Source of the DNA: Cristatella mucedo | Taxonomy: Eukaryota; Bryozoa; Phylactolaemata; Cristatellidae | Direction of reading: 5' to 3' | Assembly: GCA_009760855.2 (NCBI GenBank) | Contig: WPIO01000014.1 | Coordinates: 2,967,501-3,031,500, forward strand | Length of the DNA stretch: 64,000 bases | In this document: positions 45,256 through 56,618 of the stretch, one piece after another | Layout: every line of letters begins with the position of its first letter | Position numbering within the stretch: position 1 is the stretch's first letter | Notes under the pieces: model-generated | Database searches by the model: none | Told to the model about the DNA's origin: nothing | The model's input: the letters and a program-made list of their open reading frames with translations, nothing else | Position numbers and translations under genes: made by a program

Positions 45256-46060
45256 GTAATGTAACGTAATGTAATGCATCTCCATCTGTAACTCCACGAA
45301 TCCATAAGGACTCACCGGGTGTTACGAACCAGAGTTTCTACGGGCACATTAAGTCTGTGTGCCTTTCGGTGCACAAACGGTAGCTACCAGACTTCATATC
45401 ATACGTTAAAGTATTAGCTGATTTACCAGTCCATTTGTACAGCAGCAGAAGAGCCTAATGGTTATCACCACCGTTGAAATGGGCAATTAAGGATCAACCT
45501 CTGTAGGATTCGCACCCGCGACCTTGGTCGTGAAGAGCGAGCACCTTACCACAAGTGCAAAGCATAGCCGAGTCTGGATGGAAGTTAAGCAAGTGAGTAC
45601 CATGTAAGAAGGCAGCTCAGAACGGCTGGGAAAAGATTTACGACAGTCGGCAGCAGGAGAGAAATGGTCGTTGCCTTAGAATTGAGGAAGCAAGTTCCTA
45701 AGTCAAGGATCTGCACAGCAAAAGCTTCTGTTCCTAACGGTCTTAAGGCATGGTAATAGAGCAGCTAATTTATAGACTTTGTGGCTTTTTTTGGTAGCCC
45801 AGCCAAAATGGAATAGCAGTAGTCCAGCCTATAAAGAACCAGGAAGCTAGTTAGAATTTTTGCAAGCCAATGTAATTGACAGTCTCTAATCTTGACCATT
45901 GATCGAACTCGATGGCAAGCCGTGGAAGCAGTCTGCTTAATGAAAATTTAAATGTTAAGCAGCTATTAAATAAGACACCTAAACTCCAAGCACGAGATGA
46001 AGGTCACACGACACCATCACCGAGAGCAAAGTCCCCTAGTGCAGCTGCAGGCTTGGGTGG
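45256..46060 (-). mobile_element. LINE-B 3' part with a nested SINE-C
   Basis: The ATTAC tail is at 45257-45285, followed by the 3' segment (GAAGTCTGGTAGCTACCGTT). The element is interrupted at about 45415-45553 by SINE-C, then resumes with TGGTACTCACTTGCTTAACT and a degenerate LVLYRLDYCYSILAGLPKKA coding end. Antisense frames over this region are artefacts. Confidence 0.78.
45415..45553 (-). mobile_element. SINE-C inserted in LINE-B
   Basis: On the minus strand: CTTGTGGTAAGGTGCTCGCT head, GTCGCGGGTGCGAATCCTAC B-box region, ACGGTGGTGATAACCATTAG body. LINE-B sequence flanks it on both sides. Confidence 0.8.
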
Positions 46061-46901
46061 CCTACGAGTCACGAGTGTAAGACCAAGCTGGGCTATGAGA
46101 CAAAAGTGGGCAGGTGATAGTGCTATTACACTATACATTAAACACCGAATATTGACAGAAGCATAACAGCAGAAAGGTCAACGAATAATGAGTTTGACTT
46201 TGGTCTTCTTTCAAGTGCTACTAGCGTTTCAGCTCTGCTTCTGAATTCTCTACTGAAAATCGAAGTTCTTTTGGACATCGTAAACATAAACCGATAGAGC
46301 TAAGACCATTTAAAGCGTATCTGGGTGTTTTTTACCATATCGTGTAAGAAAATGCGTGTCCATATTTAAACGCTCAAGCAGTGTCCTGTGCGCCTGATCT
46401 AGCCCCTGTCACGTGGGCTGCAGCTTTAGCTTCGCCGACTGTTAGGAAGTAACTTCCCTATTAGGTACGAACAAGCATGCGTGCCTATTATCGTTTTGCT
46501 ACCGTCGTTCGAATGCATTAATATTTGCAGTTGCCGTTGCCAGCGTCTGTGAATTGGAGTAACTAATAGAAAACTTTCGTGAAGCCAGCATGGAGGCTAA
46601 CAGCTACTGCCTTCTTGGTATTCCCAGCATAGTCTCGAGCCGCCCTGTTCGATCTTTCTCAAGCGCAGCTGTGAATCAATCTTACTTGGTGGTAATCAGG
46701 CCTGCTATAATCCCGGCGGCCCATCTTCACGCTTGCCTTTGGAATTCTCACTCAATGTGCTATAAACAGCTAATAATAAAGGATTTGATAATTGAAAACA
46801 ATCTCGACCTACTTGCTTTGACCGAGGTCTGGCTGAAATGGCCTAGCCTACCCTAGCCGATGCCACCTGGACAGGCTTCTCTTCTATCATACCCTTAGAT
46901 A

Positions 46902-47352
46902 AGGGGTAGGCAAACTTTTCGGTCTACTAGGTTATTTCAGGAGGTCAAGACGGCACACTAGGCCAGAGGAAGCCCCGCCCACTCTTTTCGGTCTACTTGG
47001 TTATTTCAGGTTCAAGAAGGCACTAGGCCACACCCACTCAGCAGGGCCGATGGTGTGGGCATCGCCAAACGAACAAGCAGTGGCAACAGACACACAGACA
47101 CGCGCTGCAATGATAGGGGTAGACATTTATCACTCGTGCCCTGTCCTGCATTTCAGTTTCATACAAGCGCCTGACACCAGCTTTGAAAATAAACACTGGC
47201 TAGAGTTTGAGCTGTACCAGCAGTCATGAAGGGGAACAAAACCGTGAGGATTCAATTAGGCCGGATCCAGCAAAAAATAGGAGGCGTTAGGAAGGACTAG
47301 AATACTAGGTAAGCCGTATCTGGCTTAAAGGCCCGAGTTTCCCGACCTCTGC
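46902..47352. mobile_element. hAT-like non-autonomous DNA transposon inside LINE-A copy 2
   Basis: The left end AGGGGTAGGCAAACTTTTCG is mirrored by the right end CGAGTTTCCCGACCTCTGC (imperfect terminal inverted repeats of the hAT/Charlie type). Flanks CTTAGATA (46894-46901) and CTGAGATC (47353-47360) look like a decayed 8-bp target-site duplication. About 450 bp, no transposase. An internal direct repeat of TTTTCGGTCTACTxGGTTAT occurs at about 46915 and 46986. Confidence 0.75.
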
Positions 47353-49043
47353 CTGAGATCAATCAAAAGTGGTGGAGTTGCCATCGATGCACTGTCGTCC
47401 CTCAATTTCAAACTGCTTGCAGTTCTTTTGAAGCAGTCTTTCGAATCTTTTGTTTTTAGTCCTTCCGACAACAAGCTGTCAATGGTGGCAGTAATAATCT
47501 ATCCCCCGAGGTATTAAATCCTTCTTTATCTCAGATTTCTCTGACTTCCTTTGATTCTGTGCATAAGAAATCGATCATTCCTCGTTATAGGTGATGTGAA
47601 TGTAAACATTCACTTTGAAAACTTAACTAACACCTTATGTGCCAAATTTCGTGCACTGATTGACTCCTTTTCTCTTGTGAATCAAGTGCATGACCCTATT
47701 TACAAAAGAGTCACACATTCGATCAAATGTTCGCCCACAGCTGTATGTTATCCTCCCTTATTATTACCAAATTATGTACATCTGACATCAAGTAGCTCTC
47801 AGTCAGTCTAAATTGTGCGCCATCTTCTGCAACCAAAATCATCTGTGAATCGTGCAACCTGAAGACCCCCAACATCGATGCTGTTCCCACAAAAATATCT
47901 TCTTCGCCCCTGCTGCTCAATCGCCTTCCAACTTGTCATCATTTGTAGAATGCTACAACACGATCTTATTTGACATGATTGTCGAATTTGCATATCTGAC
48001 TAAGCAGACTGTGCGACCTAGCCCAGACGGCCTATGACCGCAGACATTAACTAGCTAGTCTACTAAGCGCAAGCCTGAGAAAGCATATACAAGATCAGGA
48101 TTGACTGTCCATCGACAGGTATAAGAAAAATAATGTACATCATGCCAAATGATCCTAGCGAAGGCCAACTCTAGCTTCTATAAAAAAAACATGGTTGAAT
48201 CACAGATGCACACTCAAAAAATGCTGACGGCTGATGTTGACCATGAAACAAGTCCTCAATCACTCCCAGTGTACCTCCTTAGCATGAGATCCTTGCGACG
48301 ATCTAGCTGATCACTTCTCTGGCTTCATTGTCAGCAAGATAGACTGTTTCAGAGTCCATCCTTATGGTAGCAGCACCCCTTCTGTACTCCTGTCCCTCAA
48401 TAAACAGCCCACAGGACTCTGCTCCCTCAATTCTATGCAGCACCTGAATGTCTACATTCAAGGAGGCCTCGAGTGAACGCATCCTGAAATTCATCAGCCA
48501 CTCAAAGAAGGCTACTAGTCCTCTAGACCCTATTCCTACTGTCCTACTTCTACGATGCATAGATCCTCTGCTGCCATGCATAACTAACATAACAAATATG
48601 TCCTTAGCCTCAAGTCATGTCCCTGCAACTTTCAAAAAGGCTATGGTTAGGCCACTTATTAAGAAGGCAACACTTGACCAAGAGAACTTGAGCAACTTCC
48701 CCCTAGTCTCTCTTCTACCGTTCATATTAAAGACACCTTAACAAGCTATGGCAGACCAACCGAACTCTTATCTTATTGAAACTTCAAACCTAGCAATAAG
48801 TTCTCATCTGGCTTCAGAGCAAATCACTCCACACAGTCAGCATTACTTTAGATGTATAACGACCCTCTCAGTTATATATAGTTAAGTAAACTTGCTCTGC
48901 TTGTTTTGCTTGATCTTTCGGCACCGTTTGATACTATTGATTACCACGTCCTTCTCGAGTGCATTCCATCTCCCCAAGGCATAACTGGCATTGCAATGTA
49001 ATGGTTTAGGTCCCAACTCAGTGGGAGATTCCGGAGTATTGAT

Positions 49044-49572
49044 GTGAATGGACACAGATCCTCCGAGAAACATCTGAAATATGGGGTACCTCAGGGCTCT
49101 GTGCTTGGTCCCGTTCTTTTCTCGGTTTATACTCTCCCTCTTGCTGATGTGATTGCCAAGCACAATCTAGACTTTCAATTCTATGCAGATGACACTCAAG
49201 TATACCTTTGCTTTGATCCCTTCCAGCACATCAAATTCTCTCAACTCCCTTGCTGCACGCATCGATGACATCTGCACGTGGATGACAGCACACTTTCTTA
49301 AATTGAATAATGATAAAACCAACTTACTAGTTATGGGCAGACCAAGTGCGATTCAGAAATTGGAAAGCCTGATGCCTAAAATCGGCTCTGCCATCATATC
49401 TTCTGTTGCATCTGCACAAAATACAGGTGTCCTGTTCCAAAGTGACCTTTTATTAGACGACCACATCAACTCTACAGTAAAGTCTGCCTACTTGCAGCTA
49501 TTTACCATTGCTGAAGCTCGGGCTTGCTTAAACAGGGCTAATACAAATGTAAAGAACCTAGAAAGAGATTGA
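49044..49572 (+). pseudogene. LINE-A copy 2 reverse transcriptase fragment
   Basis: Two overlapping frames. The first has GVPQGSVLGPVLFSVYTLPL and FYADDTQ, with the catalytic aspartates intact. The second, after a frameshift near 49215, has IDDICTWMTAHFLKLNNDKT, NLLVMGRPSAIQKLESL and LLLDDHINSTVKSAYLQLFT. The second frame ends where the internal tail insertion begins (about 49545). Confidence 0.85.
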
Positions 49573-49848
49573 GTTCTCTGAGGGTGCTATATCATATGTA
49601 TTATTATTATTATTATTACATTTAAATTAGTCCATGAATTAGTGATATCCCATCTCGACTTCTGTAACTCACTGCCTGCTGGTCTATCAGCATGTGCAAT
49701 AATAATAATAATAATAATAATACACTTGATAAAGCACCCTCAGAGAACTCTATCTCTTTCTAGGTTCTTTACATTTGTATTAGCCCTGTTTAAGCAAGCC
49801 CGAGCTTCAGCAATGGTAAATAGCTGCAAGTAGGCAGACTTTACTGAT
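49475..49848. repeat. Large inverted repeat built from LINE-A sequence and its own tail
   Basis: The left arm 49475-49617 and right arm 49698-49848 are nearly perfect reverse complements (about 145 bp each), with an 80-bp spacer of normal LINE-A coding sequence. Both arms share an abnormal junction: coding sequence AAACAGGGCTAATACA runs straight into the LINE 3' tail AATGTAAAGAACCTAGAAAG and (ATT)n. Confidence 0.93.
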
Positions 49849-50525
49849 CAGAATCTCTTTCCAGTAGCATTAAGTTTGCTGGTGCATACAGTTGGTGCAA
49901 AACTCGGCAGCCAGGCTTGTTTGTCGTGAACATTGCAGTCGCCACATCACACCACTTCTCGCCAACCTAACCTGCACTGACTCCCAGCCAAGCAGAGCAT
50001 CGATTTCAGGTTTTGTCGCACACTTTTAGGTCCCTTCACTCGTTGGCTCCAGTCTACTTGTCAGAGCTACTCCCTCACCAGGATAGACATCGTGCCATCT
50101 GCTTTTCTAAATCACAAAACGTATAGCTATACCTGGTACGAACCCCAAATCCCTTGGAGACTGTGCTTTTGGTTCGTATGCTTGCAAAGCTTAGAACTCA
50201 CTCCCGACTGACGTCAAAACATCCCCTCATTTAACGGCATGAAAAAAGAAGCTGGAAATGCACCTGCTTATCACAGCATTTGTTAGGTCCTTGTGATTTG
50301 TCCCTTGTGTGTTAATGCATGCTGACGCTGTGCATGCTACCACTAACCATATTTCACAACTTGACACTATTAGTTCCATGTCACCTATAACCATATTTTG
50401 CTTGTTGACATTATGCATGTTATTACTAAAGATTGTATCATGCTTTCTTTATAGGATATGTAAAGTTCCAAGAACGATATCAAGTTCTCTGAGGGTTCTA
50501 TACAAATGTATTATTATTATTGAGG

Positions 50526-51051
50526 TGTAATTATTGAAGTGACAGCATATATCGAAAGGGCAGTGCAAATTTGGAATGCCGAGAGCTCCTTCCCTGTAGG
50601 ACCTAAGCAATAAAACGTTGCTGTATAGACATTTCTTAAGCAAGGCAGCCGGCAAAGCTTTCACTGCTGCTCACGACACAGCTTAAAACATCTGCCCAAC
50701 CAGGCACGAACTTATGACCGGAATCGATTACGATGGGGGCGGTTTAAGACGACCTCTCTCCCTAGACCAATTACAATGGAATTCCTCGGGTCCGAATAGC
50801 CTGTGGATGCTCACCGAGCGGCAAAAAAACGTTGGCAAGCGAATGCTAGCACCAGGCTGCCTTCATGCCTGCTTTGCTGACAAAAAACTTGCAAAGATTT
50901 CGTGCTGGCCTTTGCCATCAAGAGTACAGCTACGGCAGCAAACCTTGCAATGGTTTGGACAAGCAAGTAGTTGCAGTGGTTAGCAGCTTAGCACAAGTGT
51001 ATTTGCAGCTTAGCACAAGCTGAGGTCATAGACCTAGCAACAGCCGATCAC
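50526..51051. other. OGFOD2 intron 3, no feature recognised
   Basis: Nothing recognised next to exon 3. Confidence 0.4.
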
Positions 51052-51162
51052 CTTCAGACAGTAAACTTGGGGAATCAATGGAACATAGCCAAGCTGGATC
51101 TTCGCCTTCATGAGGCGTGAGTCGGTTGCTCGCCGGTGACGGCGGTCCACTTCCTTGCGAAC
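51052..51162 (-). CDS. OGFOD2: OGFOD2 exon 3
   Basis: The 111-nt, 37-codon exon (residues 59-95, phase 0/0) reads VRKEVDRRHRRATDSRLMKA, then KIQLGYVPLIPQVYCLK. It matches the OGFOD2 pattern E(V/I)ERR......R...I...Y.PLHP.VY.L. The start at 51162 (acceptor CTTGCGATTCAAAG) gives the same spacing to exon 2 as in vertebrates. An alternative acceptor at 51193 (TGTTTGTCCTGTGCAG) is a better splice site and would add ten residues (TVTPISCDSK). The donor GTGATC is weak but phase-consistent with exon 4. Confidence 0.9.
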
Positions 51163-51192
51163 CTTTGAATCGCAAGAGATTGGTGTGACGGT

Positions 51193-51499
51193 CTGCACAG
51201 GACAAACAATCAGTAGCCAAGCACAAAGCGCATGCTAGTACCATCTGCATGGATACAGCACTGCCGTGAATAGAATCCTACGACTGATGCATGAATCTTA
51301 CGACTGATGCCAGGGATTAACAGGCACGTCGGCAGAGTCTCAGCATCGACTAGAACCAGTAGTTATTTTCGAAGTTTGCACACAAGTAGCTTGCTTGATC
51401 GGTAGCCACTTTACACAAAGTATCTACACAAATTGAGGACCACATTCGTGGTCGAAAGGTGAACCATGGGTGAAAACTAAGCCGCTGGTTTTAAACCCA
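51193..51499. other. OGFOD2 intron 2, no feature recognised
   Basis: A short direct repeat of CTTACGACTGATGC lies near 51281-51312. Confidence 0.35.
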
Positions 51500-51655
51500 G
51501 CCATGAAAGCTGATAGTAAGGCTGCCACTGCATGCCCCAGATCATGGGTTTTAGTCCCTCGGTGGACAATTGGTATTGTTGCTGCAAGTATGTGAAAGCC
51601 AGTAAGGCTCTTCTACCTCTATACAAATGAGGCTATTGAGTCAGCTGCATCCTAC
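51500..51655 (+). mobile_element. SINE-C copy
   Basis: Decayed head, ATCATGGGTTTTAGTCCCTC (mutated B box), AGTAAGGCTCTTCTACCTCT and the ATGAGGCTATTGAGTCAGCT end. Confidence 0.65.
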
Positions 51656-52995
51656 TTTACTGGGCTGTTAATTTACTGTCTTGCACTGTCACAATATGGA
51701 GTCAGTAATGGCTACTTAAAGCATGCCTGGTATATTACTCACAAGACGGACCATTCATATCAGTCATTGGCATGCGACGTGACATACCGGCTGTGTGCCG
51801 AATCGAAAACCTCTGTTCGGCCCAAATAGGATCCACAGTATACCTGATTTTTCGGTAATAAATCTTTTATGATGTACAATAGAGTGAATTTTACTACTGC
51901 GCTTTCGATTATGAAGGCTCTGCATTCAAAATAATCGTACATTATGTTGCCATCGGATGTTGCTGAAAATAATAACTAGCTGCCGTTGCTGACTACAAGG
52001 CGAAAAGGCCAGCAGAAGCTAAGGCTCCAAACCTAGGACATCTTTATAATTGACCAGCCACTAGGAAAAAAGAGTGTCAATGATTATATGCTACTATATA
52101 CAGTCCACTGAATCATTTCATAACAAGGGTCTACAGCACCCCTACAAGGCCCAGGGCTGAATGTGCAATATGGAGAAAACATGAAGCCTGGAAAAAAGAA
52201 GCTGATGCGCCATCTCACATAAAAGGGTTTCCCGAAAAATTGTGACCTACGCAATCCCACTACGATTGAAAAACTAAGAAGCCTGTTTTCTCTGTCAGTC
52301 ACTTCTTCCGAATGGGTCAGCCTCGCCCAGCACAAGAAACATCCCTCACTGTTTGCATGTCCTTGTCATGGCGTGGGGTTAACCTACAGCCTAGTACATC
52401 CAAGTTGTCTAATCTCAAGAATAAGCTTTTCGTGACCGATGTTCACTAATTTTTCATAAGAAATGTCGTTCATGGCTCTGATTTAGCTACGAATGTCTCA
52501 CGTAGCCCAAGAATCCTACTGCCTTCGCAGGGTCTTCCCCACATATGGGTAGAGCACGAACGACTTCCAAAACAACGAATCAGCTGTGCTACATCAGTGA
52601 GTTGAACATACAACCAGCAAATAAAGGCTTAGCCACTAATAAGGTGGTGGAGCAGCAATATTTTTTTGCAGTGACCGGCACTTTTGAAAATTTAAGCCTG
52701 AGACAGGTTTACATATTCTGTAGCCTGCTGCCCGTAGCCCGGCACGTGTTCTCGCAGAACAAGTGTTGAGTGCTACTGGCTTATCTCCAGCTGCTGCCGT
52801 TTAGACTGCAGAAAATCTCCAGAATTTGGACGGCACGACCGCAGCATTATTGGATACAGTTGTGCAGGTTGGCAAAGACACAAGAATATGTCAAGTCGCC
52901 ATAGCCTGAACTTCTATGCCTTGGGGCAGACATCAACAGCCTCATCTCTGATCCGCCAGCATGCCGGTTGACAGGGCAAGTATAATCTTATATGT
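51656..52995. other. OGFOD2 intron 2, no gene recognised
   Basis: Minus-strand exon-like segments at about 51790-51845 and 52080-52190 have splice-like ends but no family match, and they do not fit the OGFOD2 phase chain. Confidence 0.35.
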
Positions 52996-53258
52996 AACGA
53001 CATCTACTCTCAAGCTGCTGACTGCTACACATCCTTTCCAGCCATCCAAGCTCCTACTTCCATGCGAATCCCTTCCTCGACTGCCCTCCTGACTCAGCTA
53101 TGCTTCTCACTTTCTCTCTGCTTAGTGAGACAAAGTCTGTTGGCTACCGAATATACATACCGGAGCACCTTAGGCCTCGAGTGTCCTACAGAAAACTCTT
53201 CTGTGTAACACCTGCTTAGTCTTTGTGGGTTTGTGAAGTCACGGAGATACATTAAATT
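52996..53258 (+). mobile_element. LINE-B 3' end fragment
   Basis: AACGACATCTACTCTCAAGC, CTTCCATGCGAATCCCTTCC, GTCTGTTGGCTACCGAATAT and TGTGAAGTCACGGAGATACA in order, with a decayed ATTA tail. Confidence 0.75.
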
Positions 53259-53264
53259 AAAAGA

Positions 53265-53400
53265 ATACTATCTGATTTAACATCCATTTTTGTATAGCGA
53301 TAGAAGAGCCTTTATAGCTATGACCAATGTTTGCAGTGGCAATAAAAGATCGCCCACCGAGGTCGTGAAAAGCAACTGCCTTACCTACTATGCCATCACA
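53265..53400 (-). mobile_element. SINE-C copy, internal deletion
   Basis: On the minus strand: GATGGCATAGTAGGTAAGGC head, then a deletion joining GACCTCGGTGGGCGATCTTT, so the B box is missing. The body continues with GGCTCTTCTATCGCTATACA. Confidence 0.7.
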
Positions 53401-54332
53401 TTACATATAATTAGTCAAATATCAGCTTATTCAAACTAGATGAGCAATCTAGTACTGCTGCAAACATTAAGTACCCAGCATTCTTGTTTGAAACTTATAG
53501 CAGAGATAAAGCAGTCAGATATCCTAGATCCTAAAGGGCCAAATGTGAAAATTTTACAGCCGAATGCCATATTCAAACCTGTCGCTTCCATATTGCAGTA
53601 AAACTACTTTTATTTGGTCAATGCACACTGGTCCCGTGAACTTCTCAGCCAAATGAAAGACAATTACGATCACTTAAGTTTGACTCCCTAACCTCTCAAC
53701 CTCCTGCTCACCAGTCGTGCAATTCAGACTATCTTTCCAAAAAGCAAGTTCAGCTGAACAGCCAATCGAGTTGGGCCATGCCTTTGGTGTCCTTGTCAGC
53801 TGTTTCCCTTAGCTACAACATTTGTAGCTGGTATTCCTCTTGCTCAACAAAATGCAGATTCATTGAATTAAAAAATTGAACATTGACTTTCCATAGCATT
53901 CCACAAAGAGTATTATAAAACTAGCAATAGCAAAGGGCGGATTTTGGAATGGTCATCTAGAAACCGTATTTGCCAATACATGCTTAACATTGCTGCCTCT
54001 GATGCCAGGTTGCCATAAATACAATTTTCCATAATTATTGAATTTTCCATTAAAATCAAAACAAAATTGTAGTGTTTCACAGCCTTTGCATTAATTTTTT
54101 ATAAATTCCATCTAACAATAATGTTAACATTTCAGGTGCAATAAGACGTCTGTTTTCGAAAACCGCATGTTGGCTATCTAGTCAACGTAAGGGATAAGCA
54201 CGCATAGCTTCTGATGAGAAGGCGGCTACACAGGAACTAAGAGACTCGTAAACCAATAAGCTGCACAGCCGTACCATTCAGTTTGGGTAGCAGGCAGTCT
54301 TTTATGTTATTCTTGCCATCTCATATGCTCAT
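53401..54332. other. OGFOD2 intron 2, no feature recognised
   Basis: AT-rich, nothing recognised. Confidence 0.35.
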
Positions 54333-55034
54333 TAATAATAATAAAAATAATGCACTTGATGAAGCGCCCTCAGAGAACTCAATCTCTTTCTAGGCGCTTT
54401 ACATTTGCTGCAAAAAGAAACACGATTGAATGGTGATTAATACCATGCTTAATAAACAACATAAATAACATGGTTAAGGGTGACATGCACAGGGTCAGCA
54501 TGCAAATGTGGTTAGTGGCAGCATGCACAGTGTCAGCATGCATAAGCACATCAAGGACGAATCACAGGCACCCACTAAATGCTGTCCTAAATAGGTGTTT
54601 TTAAGTTCTTTTTAAATGTGGTCAAGTCAGGAAATGTTCTGACGCAAGTCGGGAGGGAGTTCCGGGCTTTGGGAGTATACGAACTAAATGCACGGTCTCC
54701 AAAGGATTTGAGGTTTGTACGAGGTATTTCTAGACTGTTGGATTCCGAAAAGCGGGTGGTACGATGCTTGGCCGGGTGGGGGAGTAGATCTGAGAGATAG
54801 GCTGGAGCCAAAGAATGGAGTGACCTAAAAGTGAGCGACAAAACCTTGAAGTCGATGCGTTGCTTGACTGGTAGCCAGTGCAGGTCGGCGAGAAGTGGTG
54901 TGATATGGCAACTGTAACGCTCACGACAGACAAGCGTAGCTGCGGAGTTTTGCACATCTGTAATCGCCTGATAGCACATGCCGGTAGGCCAGCAAGCAAT
55001 GAGTTACAGAAGTCAAGACGGGATGTCACAAATG
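54333..55034 (-). mobile_element. Short LINE-A derivative, about 700 bp
   Basis: On the minus strand it starts at CATTTGTGACATCCCG and runs through [40 protein letters not shown] and [27 protein letters not shown], the 3' UTR and the (ATT)n-like end follow. A 1-bp frameshift lies near 54955. Same 5' breakpoint as 21648-22354 and 56619-57330. Confidence 0.92.
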
Positions 55035-55919
55035 CCAATAAGCTACTATCAGCACAACCATTTTCAATGTGCATAAAAGCTCAACCTCCAACGACTCCGG
55101 TTGATCCTTGCATCCACCAGGAAAGTCAGAGATCTCAAATGCCCAGGTCCTCCCACATCTAATCTCTACCTACCAATCGTATAGTCCTCGTGAGCCTCAA
55201 AAAATCTACCTGCTTAAATCGAGGCAGACATCGTTTTGTTGACACAGCATTATGTTTCGTCATGAAGTCTGCAATAATATTAGAGGCCTGGATCACAGTA
55301 ACGTTCACTGAATAATTACCTGCAAGAAGCCATTTGTTTATTAGATCCTTCAATGGCCCACAGCAGTGTCCTACGTAAAACTTGATTTGAAATACAGACG
55401 GAACTCGTGCGCTACAGTATCAAAGCACGTGGACAAACTCGAGCACAAAACCAGGCCAACCTCACAAAGGCCTAAAATCCCCATTTGACCCTGCATTAAG
55501 AGCACTGCGTGTGACACAAGCAAGTACTAACAAGCCCGACGAGCAAGTTCTCTGCTGCAACCTCTCTGCCCTTATGCCCGGTACAAAGCATGTGTTGAGT
55601 GACGTGGTGCAATATTTTACATATAAGATGTATACTTCACAATCTTTGTCTAATGCTAACACTAGTAAAGGGGTTCTACTCACCCTTTAAATTGCAGTTA
55701 AGGTCGTGACTTATAATGAGAGGATCCTCAGTACCCACACTTTTCCACATCTAACTTCTTGTGTATAAAGGACCGTGCATTCCATTTGCAATAATATCAC
55801 CGACTAGCAAAACAACCACATCCCCACATATACCCAGAAAAGCAACTCAGAACTGAATCAATGAGCCGTGCCAGCATGGTAAGTTCTGAGTTACATCCAT
55901 CAGTGAGGTCAAATCATAC
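55035..55919. other. OGFOD2 intron 2, no confirmed feature
   Basis: Several minus-strand segments (55215-55270, 55322-55420, 55686-55750) have splice-like borders and matching phases, but no recognisable family. The direct exon 2 to exon 3 join already gives the full expected protein. Confidence 0.4.
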
Positions 55920-55964
55920 CTCAACCAAAACCTGCTGAATGTCTTCATCACTGCATTTGAACTC
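55920..55964 (-). CDS. OGFOD2: OGFOD2 exon 2 (micro-exon)
   Basis: The 45-nt, 15-codon exon reads EFKCSDEDIQQVLVE (residues 44-58, phase 0/0). It aligns without gaps to the segment of vertebrate OGFOD2 between the N-terminal F..DY...L motif and E.E.ERR (GC....DFQQLLAE). The acceptor is GTTATATATTTTGCAG and the donor GTATGA. Short, but supported by the phase, by the exact total length of the assembled protein and by the C.....DIQQVL.E pattern. Confidence 0.87.
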
Positions 55965-56434
55965 CTGCAAAATATATAACTTGTGGAAATGAGATTTGTC
56001 GATATGCTTCCATGATGGCGATTCATGTGAAACTGAATAGCTCTAAGACCACTAGCGGCAAATTCCAAACTCATAGTAAGTTTATCGAAGAACCAAAGGA
56101 ACATAACAAAGGCAAAATTCGACAAAAGCATGGCTGATAATTAAGCAACAAATGCTGGGTCTACTAACGTCTTAATGCCTCCGACAGCTATTTATTGCCT
56201 GTTTCTGATTTGTTGCATCAGCGCTCTTCCTTACCAGCCAGGCCTAATCTCGATGATGCCACTGATCAAGTGTCCATAAAGTAACCAACGCTATGTGGTT
56301 CATAGCTAATAACTCAAATTAGTTCCAATACTCTTTGCAAATCAATCGTCAGCTAATGCGAACCTAACTTTAGTGTTATCAAGCCGTGATGGTATGAAGG
56401 CTGAAGCAGATGAGTAGCAGATTATGTAATAATA
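55965..56434. other. OGFOD2 intron 1, no feature recognised
   Basis: Nothing recognised. Confidence 0.35.
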
Positions 56435-56595
56435 AAACATTCTAGCTGATTTAACAGCCTCTTTTATATAGCGACATGAGAGCTGTTTCGGCTATCACCA
56501 CCGCTTGCAGCAGCAATAAGGGATCGCTCACAGCAGGATTCGAACCCTCGGCAAGAGGTCGTGAAAAGCAACCGCCTTACCTAGTGTGTTAGAAA
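56435..56595 (-). mobile_element. SINE-C copy
   Basis: On the minus strand: ACACTAGGTAAGGCGGTTGC head, CGAGGGTTCGAATCCTGCTG B box, GCGGTGGTGATAGCCGAAAC body and GAGGCTGTTAAATCAGCTAG end. Confidence 0.88.
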
Positions 56596-56618
56596 TTATG
56601 CATAGCACGCCAACAATG

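Larger units (their letters stand above)
46195..50525 (+). mobile_element. Near full-length LINE-A (copy 2), rearranged, dead
   Basis: 5' region homologous to copy 1. The endonuclease region keeps LDLLALTEVWLK at about 46800-46840 and FLVIGDVNVNIHFENLTNTL at 47568-47630. The RT region keeps ERILKFISHSKKATSPLDPI, FKKAMVRPLIKKATLDQENL, YGVPQGSVLGPVLFSVYTLP and an intact FYADDTQ box at about 49180. Frameshifts separate these blocks. It is interrupted by an hAT-like element (46902-47352) and by an inverted-repeat rearrangement (49475-49848). It ends in TATTATTATTATTG near 50522. Located in OGFOD2 intron 3, antisense to the gene. Confidence 0.88.

Noticed and set aside
49698-49728. Regular short AAT repeats, here and at other sites, considered as possible CRISPR-like arrays
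   Set aside because: They are trinucleotide LINE tails without spacers.
52080-52190. Minus-strand segment after TTCTTTTTTCCAG reading FMFSPYCTFSPGPCRG
   Set aside because: Strong acceptor but no recognisable domain and no partner exon.
55215-55750. Chain of minus-strand exon-like segments (for example KFYVGHCCGPLKDLINKWLL and ISHDLNCNLKG)
   Set aside because: Phases can be matched, but there is no family similarity and the known OGFOD2 exon chain skips them. Treated as chance.
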